DNA from: Prillingera fragicola
Taxonomy: Eukaryota; Basidiomycota; Tremellomycetes; Trichosporonales; Trichosporonaceae
Length of the DNA stretch: 64,000 bases
Assembly: GCA_002335605.1 (NCBI GenBank)
Contig: BEDY01000005.1
Location: 1,612,001 to 1,676,000 of the forward strand
Direction of reading: 5' to 3'
The notes beneath the pieces were generated by a model that was given only the letters and a program-made list of their open reading frames with translations, did not search any database and was not told the origin of the DNA. Made by a program: the position numbers and the translations under genes. Below, one piece after another: positions 19,147-31,327 of the stretch (the stretch's first letter is position 1; every line of letters begins with the position of its first letter).

Positions 19147-19266
19147 GGCGAGCGATACATTGTTGTTGCAATCACTGCAGACAAGATGCATAGGCAGTCG
19201 GTGCCACTGATACTAAAACTGAGTGCTGTCAGCACAATAGCGCTCCGGACGCTGGACTACTCACCT

Positions 19267-21173
19267 TCAGACCTTGTTCTCGTGATGCTCGGAGTCGGGC
19301 TTACTGTCTTCATGGAGATCCATGTGGTCCCTCCCCGTGGAGGTATGCACGTCCTTGTCTCCAAACAGCAAGCCAATCTCCTCGAGCGTCTTGTTCTTTG
19401 TCTCGGGGAACAAGAAATAGCACACGACAGCATTACTCAAGCACGTGCACACAAACACGATAAAGTATTTGTAATGAATGCTCTCAAACGCGAGCGGCGT
19501 GACCTGCGCAATAGCGACGTTGGCCGCCCAGTTACTCGCGGTACTGACACTGGTGCCAAGCGCGCGGGTGTGCATGGGGAAGATTTCCGACTGGTAGATC
19601 CACGACACGGGGCCAAACGACCACGAAAACGCCCAGCTGAAGAAGAAGGTCGCGGCGATACCGGCTATGCCGACTGAGCGGTTGACGAACGTCTCGCCGC
19701 GGGCTTTGGCTTGGTCGAACGGCGCGTTGGTGCCTGCTTGCCAGGCCATGCAGACTGCGCACATTATGGAACCGATGATGAGGGGCTTGCGGCGGCCGAT
19801 GCGGTCGACTGGTGGAGGCGTTCAGCTGTGGGTCATGGAGGTGGGCACTTACCGAGGAAGGTGATGAAGACAAACGTGCAGATTACACCCCAGGCGCCAG
19901 AGATGCCCGAGATGAGGAGGGTTTGGTTACCTGTGAAGCCCAGGGCATTGTAGATGGTCGGTCCGCTGCTGGGTCAGCCCCTTGCTCCCAGCAATCTTGG
20001 GCAACGTACTAGTAGTTGTTGACGTTCACACCTGTGAACTGACACATGATCTGTACCAGACAACCACAAACCGTGCGATGCAGATTGGGACGCGTCGAGA
20101 TCAACGAGCGGTACGAGGTCGCAATGTGGTTGTTCTCTGGAGACCCCAGTTAGCATGCCGATCACACCACCTCCACTCGGCCACGTGCTCGACACTGGGG
20201 AGCAGCAAGTGTGCTGTCTGCTTCTCGCCTGAACCGACGGCGATGGGAATGCTTCTGACGACGTTCCACTCACCCCATTCAATCTGAGAGAGCATCTGCT
20301 GAACCTCTGCCTCGACCATATCGAGCTTGGCGCTCTTCCTACCGCCATGGAGGCGCACAATGGTCGCCCGCGCCTCGTCGACGCGACCCTTCTTGGCGAG
20401 CCAACGGGGCGAGTATGGCAGGAAGAACATGCCGCTGTAGGGTGAGCAGGGACATGCGGGGCCTGTACGTACCAAAGTAGGAGGACCGCCGGCACAATCT
20501 GGATAGCCAAGGGGACGCGGAACTGGCCTGCGTTCTTGAGGAACTGGGACCCGTAGCCGACCCAGTTTGCGACCTTGGGTGGTTAGGTCTGGCCTATACA
20601 CGGATACGCACAAAGAAACCCCAGGAGATCATGAGCTGAGTCCAGCCGGAGAGAAGACCGCGAGCGTGGGGAGGAGAGATTTCTGCCACGTCAGTCGTCG
20701 CCGCCAATCCACGACCTACCAGCCTGGTACAGCGGCACGATGTTGCTTAGAATACCAATGGAGAAACCCGCGATCAGGCGGCCGACGATGAGCATGGCGC
20801 TGTTCACTGCGGCCGTTTGGAGAGTGCATCCGACGATAGCGATGACGGAGCCAAGCTGGATTGTTCGTTTACGACCTAGGCGGTCTGCCGTTTGACCCGC
20901 ACATAGTGCGCCAACTGCGGCGTAAGTGTATCGCTACGATCACAACAACCTACAGAATGCTCCACCCGCAAACACTGACACGATCGCGCCAATGATTGAC
21001 GGTGTTGGCTTGAAGTAGTCGTGAAACTGAGTGTAGTTTGCCGAGATAACGGATCCAATGATACCAGAGTCGTAGCCAAACAGGAATGAGCCTATGGCCG
21101 CAAAGATGGCGGCGACATAGTTGATGACCGCCGGCTTGGTCTGCGCAGAGATCTGCTCCGAGGTGTAGGCCAT
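19267..21173 (-). CDS. MFS sugar transporter (hexose/lactose permease-like)
   Basis: 509 aa, the usual length for the fungal sugar-porter family, in eight exons: 21173-20954, 20914-20720, 20682-20612, 20573-20473, 20434-20274, 20136-20010, 19965-19853, 19808-19267. All splices keep frame. The plasma-membrane 12-helix fold is supported by family signatures: FLFGYDSGIIGSVIS in helix 1, ADRLGRKR after helix 2, GRLIAGFSIGILSNIVPLYQ followed by AEISPPHARG, PYSPRWLAKKGR after helix 6, DRIGRRKP between helices 8 and 9, and PETKNKTLEEI at the end. Most introns are 37-44 nt; one is 137 nt (20137-20273) but has the same CTAAC...CAG acceptor. Substrate cannot be read from sequence. An imperfect 58-bp-spaced duplication lies just upstream of the start. 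Confidence 0.93.
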
Positions 21174-22249
21174 TGTGAGAAGCTGGAATGGAGCAGAGTT
21201 GGGGCACCAGGTGCTGGTGAGGGGCTCTTATGTCCTCCGCGCACGCTCTTGTGGGGAGAGGAGCCAGTGCAAGAGAAACGCGTTCAAGGTGAGGAGTCCA
21301 ACAGTGTTGTGGAGAGAGACCGAACGCAAGGGGAACGCGTTTAACGAGCGGAGTCCCGGAGCGGAAAAGATGCAGTGATGGTCACGAGGTGGGATTGCTC
21401 ACAATTCACAGCGTCATCCGTGGTTCCTGTGAGGTCCAGCCTGGACTGTTCCTTTCAAGTAAGGCTGAACACCGATGCGCACAAGCCAAGACCCTCATCG
21501 CTGTTGGCATACCCTCGTCGCTGTTGACGCCTAGGCACTTCTAGGCTCTATTGTCGATCCGTACTGTACGACCGCAGAACACCGAGAATATGCCGAGAAC
21601 ACACCCATCCCAGATAAGCCCAGGCATGGCCCGAAATCAGCCTTGCTGTCAGGGCCGGCTCGGTTCGAGGTCATCGTGACCGAGCTACTGCATGCTCACT
21701 CGGGCACTACTGGACATTGCTGAGGTGTCTTGAAACTGACATCTCCCCAAACTGACCACCTGCAGCTCAGCGCCATGTCGTTAAACAGACACCTCCATGC
21801 TTCCGACACTCACGGAGCAGTGAGACTCCAAGACCAGAGTCAACGCAGCAAGGGTTTTCAGCCACGGGACCTGAACGCAGCCCACCAGAGTTCGGTGACC
21901 AACTTTACACGTGCCCACAAGTCCTTTATTAATGCCCGTCTTCCAAGCTTCCTTGCATGGAACAACTTCTACTTCATGCTGATTCACCTGCCTGATGCAT
22001 GGTACGTATAAGCGAGGAGACGCGGGTCTGCATGACAAAGTTGTACGACTTGCAGGCCGGATCTTGACAAAATCTCGCCACCAAATCTTGAAATGACGTG
22101 ATGGCGTGATCGCTTTATCGGCAACAAAGCAAAAGTATTAATAAAATGATCATGACGCTGCTTACAGTTCAAGTTGGGTCGCACGACACTTTGTGCATCA
22201 AACTCTTCTCCATAATCCACAACACACACACATTCACAGAGACCTCGCC
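21174..22249. other. Divergent intergenic region of two transporter genes
   Basis: 1.1 kb between the divergent sugar transporter and amino-acid permease. No gene seen. It contains the duplicated segment at 21249-21360 and otherwise unremarkable sequence; both promoters should lie here. Confidence 0.5.
21249..21360. repeat. Imperfect tandem duplication, two copies about 58 bp apart
   Basis: The segments beginning at 21249 and 21307 share TTGTGG, a GAGAG run, GCAAG, AACGCGTT, and GGAGTCC in the same order and spacing. Each includes a perfect AACGCGTT palindrome core. They lie 76-187 bp upstream of the sugar transporter start. Confidence 0.55.
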
Positions 22250-24144
22250 ATGAGCCAGGTCCACTCGGAGCCCGCTCACAAGGGCTTTGACAATCCCGGC
22301 TACAATTTTGACAATGCCACTTCCCTGGCAAAGGAGACCAGCTACAACTCGGGAGATCTCGAGTCGGCTCCACAGGACCCATCAGACCTGCGTGATTTCA
22401 ACCGCGTCCACGACTCGGACAAGCTGAAGCGTTCGCTGTCGGCCAGGCAGGTGCAGATGATTGCCATTGGTGGTACTATTGGCACTGGGCTATTTCTGGG
22501 TACTGGCAAGAGCTTGGCCACCGGTGGACCGGGGTCCATGGTCATCGGTTACGCAATCACCGGCGCCACCGTGTACATTACCATGCTCAGTCTGGGGGAA
22601 ATGTCCAGTGAGTCTATACGAGTGTTTTCGGCGTTGCTAACGTTGCGCAGCTCTGATCCCTGTCGCTGGATCCTTTTGTCACTTCTCTGGCCGCTTCATC
22701 GACCCTGCTTTCGGTTTCGCCAACACTTGGCTCTACTTTGTTAACGATGCCGTCTCCACAGCAGCCGATCTGGTTGCTCTGCAGCTCATCCTGTCGTACT
22801 GGACCACTAGCGACAAGTTTCCGGGATGGGCGCTCAGTCTGATCTTCTGGGCCATTTTGCTGGGCGTCAACCTGCTCGGTGTCAAGTTTTACGGCGAGGT
22901 GAGCATCTCGGTGGCTCTTATTCCTGATACTGATTGTCCAGCTCGAGTACTGGCTCTCACTCCTGAAGGTAATTGCCATTATTGTGTTCATTATCATGGG
23001 CATCGCCGTGAACTGCGGAGCGAACAGCGGCTACGGCTACATTGGCGCCAAGATGTGGAAGGTCGGCGAGGCGCCGTTTGTGGGTGGTGCCGGGGGCTTC
23101 TTTTCAGTGTTTGTGACGGCGTCATTTGCCTGTGAGTAGAAGGGTCCAGTGAAAGGGTACTTTGCTGACCTTTGAAGACGGCGGAACCGAAAGTCTGGCC
23201 ATTACTGCTGGAGAGACCAAGAACCCAGTCAAGACTATGCCCCGCGTGATCAAAAATGTGTTCTGGCGCATCCTGCTCTTCTAGTGAGTTGTTGTTTGGA
23301 GAGGCCTTCACTACCATCGCAAGTCGATGGAGGATGAGGAGCAGCCTGAGGACCTGTCGAGCAGAGCTGACCAAGCAGCATTCTGTCCGTCATCATCATC
23401 GGCTTCAACGTTCCCTACAACTACCCTAACCTGTCCAACAAGTCGGTGACGACCTCGCCCTTCACCATCGTCTTCCAGATGACTGGCACCAAAGCTGCGG
23501 GGTCCGTGATCAACGCCGTCATCATGACATCGGTGCTGTCGGCTGGTAACCACGCTCTGTTCGCCGGTGTTCGTCTGCTGTACACCCTCGGCATGGACCG
23601 CCAAGCCCCTAGGTTTGTCGCCCGTCTGAACCGCTTCAGCGTCCCCTGGGTGGCGACCATCATCACATCTGTCATTGCCGGTCTTCTCTTTGGCTCGTCG
23701 TTCATCGGCGCAGGCCAGGTCTGGAGTTGGCTCCAAAACCTCGTCGGCGTGTCCAACCAGATTGCCTGGATCTCCATCTGCGTTGCCTCGATCCGGTTCA
23801 GGAAGGGCCTTGACCGCCAGGGCAAGACACACATGCTCCGCTTCAAGAACTGGACCTACCCCTGGGGTCCCTACATTGCAGCGGGTCTCAACTGCTTTTT
23901 CGTGCTGCTGCAAGGCTGGAGCAGTTTCAAAAAGCCATTCTCTGGCGTCGACTTTGTCAGCTACTACATCCAGCTTCCTCTCATGCTTGTTTTGTTTGTC
24001 GGGTGGAAGCTCATCAAGAGGACAAAGTTTGTCAAGTACGACGACATGGACTTCGTCACCGACGTGTATCTCCACGAAGACGAAAAGCCTCTCAAGACGG
24101 GAGTCAAGTCCAAGGCTGGCAAGATTTTGTCGTGGATCTTTTAG
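22250..24144 (+). CDS. Amino-acid permease (fungal YAT/AAP family)
   Basis: 555 aa in five exons: 22250-22607, 22651-22898, 22942-23131, 23178-23283, 23379-24144. Introns are 43, 43, 46 and 95 nt. Plasma-membrane proton-coupled uptake of amino acids is expected from the family. The first helix carries the family stretch LSARQVQMIAIGGTIGTGLF. Later landmarks are LGEMSTLIPVAGSFCHFSGR, AGETKNPVKTMPRVIKNVFW and SAGNHALFAGVRLLYTLGMD. Twelve helices are consistent with the length. The hydrophilic N-terminus (about 65 aa) and the C-terminus (YDDMDFVTDVYLHEDEK) match family regulation sites in general layout. Start is the ATG after a CA-rich leader. Specificity (general or single amino acid) cannot be told. 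Confidence 0.93.
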
Positions 24145-24543
24145 GTTGTAGCGATATTGCACATGTATATTATCTCAGCGTTGCAAGCGACGGTCACTTC
24201 TGATGGTCTCTTCGGTGTAATATTGTCGCAATTACGCCTTGCAACCACCACTTTGACGTGCTCAGCAATGAATTCACTCGGTGGACGCCCAGTTGAAACT
24301 CTGCTCACACAGCTAACACTTGGTACAACGCCTCCCCAGCACGGAGACCGTTCGGTTTCCGTCCTTCTGTTTACTCCAGGGGACAGGCAGTGTGGCACTA
24401 GGGATAGCACATTGGGATAAATTTGCTCGTCTCGCGTTCCGAGCCCGCAGCAACCACCACACCACACCAAATGAAAAAGAACACTCTACCACACTGAGCG
24501 TCCCCACCGATTGGGGTGGAGAGATTCAACTTTAAATAACAAC
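24145..24543. other. Intergenic spacer, no gene seen
   Basis: Sequence between the permease gene and tRNA-Tyr. Nothing coding is visible. Confidence 0.5.
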
Positions 24544-24630
24544 CTCTCGATAGCTCAGTTGGTAGAGCGTCGGACTGTAATAGTTACCTTATATATCCGC
24601 AGGTCCTGTGTTCGACTCACAGTCGAGAGA
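24544..24630 (+). tRNA. tRNA-Tyr (anticodon GTA) with a short intron
   Basis: Acceptor CTCTCGA pairs with TCGAGAG, followed by discriminator A. The D arm is GCTC-AGTTGGTA-GAGC and the T arm is CTGTG-TTCGACT-CACAG. The anticodon loop CT-GTA-A is followed at the canonical site by an AT-rich intron of about 14 nt. The first pair of the anticodon stem looks mismatched (T-C), otherwise the cloverleaf is standard. A clean T-run follows immediately. Confidence 0.93.
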
Positions 24631-24636
24631 TTTTTT
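24631..24636 (+). terminator. Pol III terminator of tRNA-Tyr
   Basis: TTTTTT directly after the discriminator base of tRNA-Tyr is a standard RNA polymerase III stop. Confidence 0.8.
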
Positions 24637-26749
24637 GCCTTTTCGCGCACCTCTTTTGATCTAGAGGTGATTTACCACTGCGTGGTGAAGAGAAAACGAC
24701 GAGCATGCAGAGGGAAGGTGCCACACTCGGTTGATCAGTGTGCATGTCTCGGGCGCAATGCATGGTTCCTGATCTAGTCTGTGCTTGTTTCAGGTGAAAG
24801 TGGGTGGAGGTGGAGGTCATTCTTCTCATACAGTCGAGATGACTTTTCCTCTTTGTGATTGATGCCATGCATATAATGGCCTATTCGAGCTTTTGCCTGT
24901 ACTTTCATGAACACTGATCCCCTTGTGAGTGTACCACAGTGGCAACAACGTTCTATCTGGTGGGCCGTCATCCCATCCAACAGATACCACCCCAGGCTGC
25001 AGTGTCCCGCCGGTGAACAAACTGTCACACATGCTGCATCAGCGGTTCGAAATGACGCCGCTTCAGCAGCGTTAGGTTTCTGACGGCAACCTCCTATTAG
25101 TGTTCGGACGGTCTCGCAGTTCGGCATTCCACCGGTCGATCAGTGTCATTCCTCCTTTCGCGGCGGAATCCTAAGCGAGGTTGACGACGATCAGTACCTA
25201 AATCCCCACACGACAGCAATGACGGCGATGTAAGCGATGCCTGCGACGTGCTCCCATGCCATTCTCCAACCGGGCATGCGACTTCACACTTGCTCTAGCT
25301 GGCCCTCGACACCGCGCAAGGTACACTTCGGGCCAGCGTCAACTTGAACTAGCGTGTGAGGTGTTGTTGTTACTCAAATGTGGAGCTCAGCCTGGTGGGA
25401 CTAATTTGCCACGGTGAGAACGTTACTGCAAGCCGTTGAGGGATGGACTGTGCTGATGCGGTTTGAACTGAGGAGACACGGTGACATGCAGTCAGCTCGG
25501 TCATGCCATGGCGGGAGATGTTGGAATGTGTGATCGCCCCCTGCCGATCTTTGAGTGATCGCCGTGTTCAACACTTTCTGTCTGCGGAAGTACTATACCA
25601 TCACGCCTACACAGTGACAAGGAGATGCTACCGAACGCAGCTGACACTGGCTATTGTACAACACATCGACAGTTTGAGATCACTCGCGGCAGCCCAACGC
25701 TGAGCCGCTCTTTGGCCGCTACCCCGCCTCCAGTTGCCCGCTCGTCTCTGCCGTCCCTGAAACGGGCAGATTGGCCGACTTATCAACCCACACTAACAAC
25801 CATCCTGCGTGCTCGTCCTTGGCAAGGTGTGGCCAAGACGATGTCTGAGCTTTCTGCAGGAGCGGGGTTGTGGACCGACCAGCACCGAGTATCGAGTGTC
25901 ACAAATTCTCCAATGTAAACTGCTCTGGGCTTCTACTGGCTGTTTAGTAGCCTCAGGCTCGTGTCCCCCAGCTCCTGGTAACCCCACACGACCCTGCGGA
26001 CACGCATCTCCAGCCTAGGTGGACACTCGTCCGCGCAGGTATACGCGTATAGGCAAAAGCTCTGCGACAGATTGTCCTGGTGCGAGCAAGTCTTATAAGG
26101 CTAGTATCGCAACCACCTGTGACGTGCTATTCGGAAAGCACCCGTCCTGGCCACCTGGTCGAACACACGACCCAACCCAGTTGGTTGTGCCGAAGAGATG
26201 TTATCATTGACATATTGGCATGTGTACGCGATGAGCGCTCACTCCGCCGCAAACCACGGGCACGGTTTTTAACTTTCCAGGCTGCACAGCTGACCCCGTG
26301 ACATTGGCCGTGCCCAGAGCCGGCGGTCCAGACGTATGAAAGTACGACGAGCGGCGATGGGCGGCGATAGTGGAGGCTTGGAGTTGTTGGGACCTGAGAT
26401 TGGTGCTGATGTTGGGCCAAGATAGCACGATTGGGTCATTCTGTGCCTCGCAAGCGGCCGCTCATTGCCGACGAGCTGCTTCCAAGCACCACAGATGGAG
26501 CAGGACCTATGCGAAGTAACCGATGGGTGCGGCGTGTGGTGCGCGAACACTGAGTGTGGGGCAGGGCGGGGCCTGGCAGTGGCGCTAGTGCGGGGGGTTG
26601 ATGGATGTTGCAGCTGTCGTGCAGCATCCACCTCCACCAGGCTCCCTCGCTACCCCGTCACGATCAAAACCTGGGCCGGGCTGGGCCACTTGCCGCTTTT
26701 CTTCCCCTCCAGATTCACTTCTCCACCTGTGCGCTTCTCTACTCACACG
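24637..26749. other. Long intergenic spacer, no gene seen
   Basis: 2.1 kb with only short overlapping frames on both strands that begin mostly with non-ATG codons and have no recognisable domain. I could not build exons using the window's intron rules. It may hold the promoter of the acyl-CoA synthetase and possibly noncoding transcripts. Confidence 0.5.
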
Positions 26750-28570
26750 ATGGCCCCCAGCGACAACAACAGCGTTCAGGCCAGCGCCCTGCGCCGCCTC
26801 CAGAGTCACGCCAGCGCTCTTGTTGGCGGCAAGCCCGCCTTCAAGAACCCCAACCGCCTCAAGTTCCAGCCTGGTCTCCCCAAGGGCCTCCCTCCTCACC
26901 TCACTCCCTTGAACCCCGTCTCCTTCCTTCTTCGCTCAGCCTTCGTCCGGCCCGAGAACCCTGCCGTCACCCACCCCGCCCTCGGCGTCCAGTGGACTTA
27001 TTCAGAATGGTGAGCATGGATGAACCGAGTCTCGGCGGCTACCTGTCATCTGACGCTCCACAGGGCTATGCGAGTCTGCGCTCTTGCGTACGGTCTCAAG
27101 AAGATTGGCGTCAAGCGTGGTGACAAGGTGTGCGTGATCTGTCCCAACGTGCCCATGATCCTCGACATGCTTCAGGCACTCCCCGCGATCCACGCCGTGG
27201 TTGTCCCGATGAACATTCGTCTCACAAAGCCCGAGGCTGCTTACATTCTGGAGCACTCGGGCTCGTCGGTCGTCGTTGTTGACCGCGAGTTCAAGCACCT
27301 TGCCGAGGGATTCAAGGGCAAGGTCATTGTTTCCAACGACGTCGGTGGCAAGGACTCCAGCGACCCTTACGAGCAGCTCATTGCCAGCGGTGTCGAGGAC
27401 GCCGAGACTCTGGGTTGGGAGCACCTCACCCTGATGGACGACGAGAACGCCGACTTTGCCATTTGTTACACCTCGGGTACCACTGGCCGCCCCAAGGGTG
27501 TTGTCACCACCTACCGTGGAACCTACCTCGCCGCCATGGCCAACGTGATCGAGGCTGCCATGAACTCGATGTCGACCTACCTCTGGATTCTCCCCGCTTT
27601 CCACGCCAACGGCTGGACCTTCCCCTACGCTGTCCCAGCTGCGTGCTCCAACCAGGTCTGTCTCCGTTCGGTTGGCGACTACACCCCGGTCTGGGACGCC
27701 ATCCTCAACCACCGCGTCACCACCTACTGCGCCGCCCCGACCGTCCAGATTGGCATTGTCAACCACCCCACGGCCAAGCGGGTCGACCAGAACATTCTTA
27801 CTCTTATTGCCGGAGCCGCTCCTTCTGCCCACCTGATCAACTCACTCGAGAAGATCAACATCAAGGTTCTTCACGTCTACGGTCTCACCGAGACCTACGG
27901 CCCCGTGACCTGTTACCAGGGCCGCGAGGAGTGGGCCGAGCTCGACGAGGCTGAAAAGTACCGCCGCAAGGCCATGCAGGGCTTTGCCTACCTCTCGTCG
28001 GATGAGGCCCGTATCATCCGCACCGAGTCGTCGGCCGCCGACGGCTACGAGGACGTCAACCCTGATGGCAAGGAGGTCGGAGAGATTATTGTCCGTGGCA
28101 ACCTCACCATGAAGGGTTACTACAATGACTCCAAGGAGACTGCCAAGGCATTCGAGGGTGGATGGTTCCACACTGGCGATCTCGCCGTTCGCCAGCCGTA
28201 CGGCATGTTCTCGATTCAGGACAGGTCCAAGGACATTATCATTTCGGGTGGTGAGAACGCGTCGTCGCTCTCGATCGAGTCTGCTCTCGTCGAGCACCCC
28301 CACGTTCTCGAGGTCGCCGTCGTCGCCCGCCCTCACGAAAAGTACGGCGAGCGCGCCCACGCCTTTGTCATTCTGCGTCCCGACCAGCAGGCCGCCTGGC
28401 AAGGTCGCCATGCCGAGTTTGAGACCGAGCTCAAGTCGCATGCCAAGGAGCGTCTCCCGGGCTTTGCTCGTCCCGAGTGGGTCGAGATTGTCGAGTCGCT
28501 CCCCAAGACTTCGACTGGCAAGATTCAGAAGCATGAGCTCCGCAAGAAGTGGAAGTTTACTCCCCAGTAA
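26750..28570 (+). CDS. AMP-forming acyl-CoA synthetase (short/medium-chain type)
   Basis: 588 aa in two exons, 26750-27009 and 27064-28570, across a 54-nt intron (CTGACGCTCCACAG). An ANL-superfamily enzyme: it activates a carboxylic acid with ATP to an acyl-AMP and transfers it to CoA. The phosphate loop is YTSGTTGRPKG at about residue 222. The stretch PAFHANGWTFPYAVP and the motif VLHVYGLTETYGP (about residue 359) are typical of the medium-chain/AAE-like branch. GGWFHTGDLAVRQPYGMFSI and the hinge DRSKDIIISGGENASSLSIE follow, and the catalytic Lys region is PKTSTGKIQKHELR. No peroxisomal SKL-type end is present (it ends FTPQ). The N-terminal 35 residues are rich in Arg, Lys and Ser with few acids, which could be a mitochondrial leader. 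Exact substrate unknown. Confidence 0.92.
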
Positions 28571-29080
28571 GGGAGTAGGATATTAGCAGCCAAAAGTGCG
28601 AGCGTGGGAGCGCACAGGCGCCTCGCGCAGCGTGTAGCAGAGAAAGTGAGATATCGAGATACCATTTCTAGGCGCGAGAAGAAGTCTTGAGAAGTTGTAC
28701 GAAATCATGCATGGCCGTTTCATTTAAGCGTGGCGCATTCGCGACTCACCACAGGGTCACAGAACAATGTGCGCGAAAGCATCAAGAAGGGTGTCAGTCC
28801 GAGACACTGCCCAAACTTGCATTCGGGTCGTAGGGGTGTGAGTGTCATCTCAGACCGTCATCTTGCACCGATGCCTTGTCACTGACGACCAACCGCGACT
28901 CTTCGTTTCAGTCCCTTGAACCACGAACCACCGAACAGCATAATCAATCGAAGACCCCATGCGGCCACTGCTGACATCGCGATCCTCGCTAAAACTGACT
29001 CCTACGCAATTATTTTCATGCTTCCCAACAATTATGAAGCTACCACCACTTTCAAAGTTCTTGCTCCCACTTTCCCAACC
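28571..29080. other. Intergenic spacer between convergent genes, no gene seen
   Basis: 510 bp holding the 3' ends of the acyl-CoA synthetase and the alginate-lyase-like gene. Nothing else is visible. Confidence 0.5.
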
Positions 29081-30450
29081 CTAGCCAGTGACGAGGAGCG
29101 AGTCGAGCTGCTCCACGGCCGGCCGGAGAGGCCAGAGGTTTCCACCGGGCGGCACCTCGAGCTTGCCAATAGCATCCTTGGCACTCTGCATGCCCATGTC
29201 GGCGGCAAAGTTGACGATATCCCACGCAGCGTAGCGGTGCATGTGGAGTTCAGTCCACGGCCACACTTGCTCTTCCGTGGCGTAAGGAATGAGATACTCG
29301 ATGGCCTTCTGGATGGACTGGCCCTCGGGGCCGACATAGTTCCACAGATCGACGTCGACGGCGGGGTGTGAGCCAATGTCCACCATGCGGGTGTAGGCCA
29401 CGAGAGTAAACGTCGTGTAGTGGTAGGACGTTTGGCGGACGATTTCCTGGGGCTGCGATCCGTTGGCGGCAATGTACAGATCGATACGGGGCATCTCGTC
29501 CTGGAGTGTCTTGCGGGCGAGCTCGTTCTGGCCCAGGTAGGCTGCGACTCCGGCAATCTGCATGGCGGCAAAGGTACCGTGATTGTTCTTTGCCTTGAGC
29601 TCTTCGACGCCAAAGGCGCTGTCGGTGAGCCAGACGAGATAGTCGGCGGTCCACTGGTCGAAAATGTCCTTGTCCTTTTGGCTCCAGATTTCGTCAATGG
29701 TCGTGCTGAGCAAAGCGACGGCGTCGAGCACGGTGGTGTATTGCTGGGAAAAGTCGATAATGCCAATCGCACGGCCCTGCCATCGTCAGCACTTGCTACG
29801 GGCGGCTGCTGGACGTACAGAGTTTTTGCAAGGGACAATCTGCGCATGTTCCAAGTCTGGCGTCATGCGCGTGCCATTGTTGATAAACCACGTCCGAAGT
29901 ATATCCGCCGTGTGGACACGGTACTTGATGTTATCCGTGTACCACCACGCGAGCGACAGCTGATACACCGAGGTCATCATGTTGAACGCGTCGCGGCGGT
30001 CCGTATAGTTGTCGACCTCGGGGTTGCGGATACCGTCGCGCTGGATGTAGGGGCATTTCTCGCCTTGGCCGGGGTTCTCCCAGTTCGAGGCCCACCAGTA
30101 GGGAGCCTGCGAGGCATAGTCGTTGCTGCCCTGTCAGTGAACAGGAAACACAAGGTGACTCACTGGGTACCGTTCGGCACTTCCATGGTCTTGGCGACGA
30201 CCGTCCACGGCCCCTGGTCCATCCAGGCGTCGGCCTGGGTGACGAGATTCTTCATCGCGTCGCGCAGGACCTTGCCGTGGTGCCTGCGGTCGCAGTTGGC
30301 CATGACCCGCTTGACATCGCACTTAGTGTCTGCGAGGCGTTGGCCGTCCAGCACCACTGTGGGCGGCGCCGCGGCATTGCACCTGCTGGCTAGCACGGGG
30401 GACAGCGAGGAGATGAGGGTGAGTAAAAGAGTGACGGAGAGTTGGACCAT
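29081..30450 (-). CDS. Secreted alginate-lyase-family polysaccharide lyase
   Basis: 429 aa in exons 30450-30164, 30125-29819 and 29776-29081. A signal peptide is evident (LSVTLLLTLISSLSPVLA). The mature protein belongs by motif to the alginate lyase superfamily (PF05426-like, an alpha/alpha toroid that cleaves uronic-acid polymers by beta-elimination). NDYASQAPYWW at about residues 97-107 corresponds to the conserved substrate-groove motif, NNHG at 262-265 contains the Asn-His pair that is catalytic in this superfamily, and SYHYTTFTLVAYT near 315-327 carries the conserved Tyr-His-Tyr region. The acceptor of intron 1 was placed at 30126 because the nearer CAG (30131) breaks frame. A TATATAA lies about 50 nt upstream. 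The polymer cut (alginate, glucuronan or another uronan) cannot be read from the sequence. Confidence 0.85.
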
Positions 30451-31327
30451 TGAGTGAAACCTGAGCTGGGGAGGTTCATGCTGGTGCTGCGTACACTTGT
30501 TATATAGGCTTTGCGCTGATGCATAAGCTAGTATGCACGACACCGTCGCGGTGACTCAATGCAGTCCATGGTTGTTGACAAACCTAGCGTGAATATGATG
30601 CGTGCGGCGCTGCCCCGCGGTTCCCCACCCGCGGGCCGTCGCTACCGTCCGGCCCGAGGCAGGAAACAGGGTGGCTGTCACATGAGTCATGCAACAGAAG
30701 CGCAGAAGACGCGGAAGACTTGACACATGAGGCCCAGCGGCCCGGTACAGAAGTACAGACACGGACAGATTAGAGTTGATGTATTGGGAGCAAGAGGGGC
30801 CAGGAACCGGAGAAGGTCGTGCGTGTTCCGCGTCGACGCGTCCACAAGCTACCAGTGACCATCCTGTGCGGCCACTGAGCATTGGAGTAGGGTTGGGGCG
30901 GAATGCGTTGGAGGCCTGTAAGACATGCAGGGGATGACCTGTTCGACTTGTTGGTGCAGGTGCCCAATAACAGACACGGGTCATGAACATCGACCACGTC
31001 CACCTCGGTAGGCTCACTACACCCCAGTTTGTTTGGTTCGGCACACATTTACCCTGCTAAACCTTGCTGCTGTACTCAGTTTTAGAACACTATCTGCTCA
31101 CATGACCTGGTATGCATACCGGGCCGGCAGGGACAAGTAGGGAGATCTCAAATGTGGGTGGGGGATTAGTGGAATTAGTGGATTAGTGGACACCGGGCCG
31201 AGCAGATACACGGGTCAGCTGGAGTGGGATTGTTGATGTCGCCCACAAGCATGGCTTTGCCAAGTGTCCATTCATGTTACAGCGCACCCCAACAACTGTC
31301 CTCCATCTGGCAACATCTGTACAAACC
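30451..31327. other. Intergenic spacer, no gene seen
   Basis: 0.88 kb between the start of the lyase gene and the end of the next minus-strand gene. Apart from the TATA element nothing is seen. Open frames are short and compositionally random. Confidence 0.5.
30500..30506 (-). promoter_or_regulatory. TATA box of the lyase gene
   Basis: The minus strand reads CCTATATAAC, with TATATAA ending 50 nt upstream of the ATG at 30450. The position fits a core promoter with a short leader. Confidence 0.6.

Noticed and set aside
23311..24162. 283-codon minus-strand frame across the amino-acid permease
   Set aside because: The plus strand encodes a recognisable permease exon; the antisense frame has no domain.
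24774..25127. 117-codon frame downstream of tRNA-Tyr
   Set aside because: No domain, poor start and no supporting introns. It lies in an AT-richer spacer.
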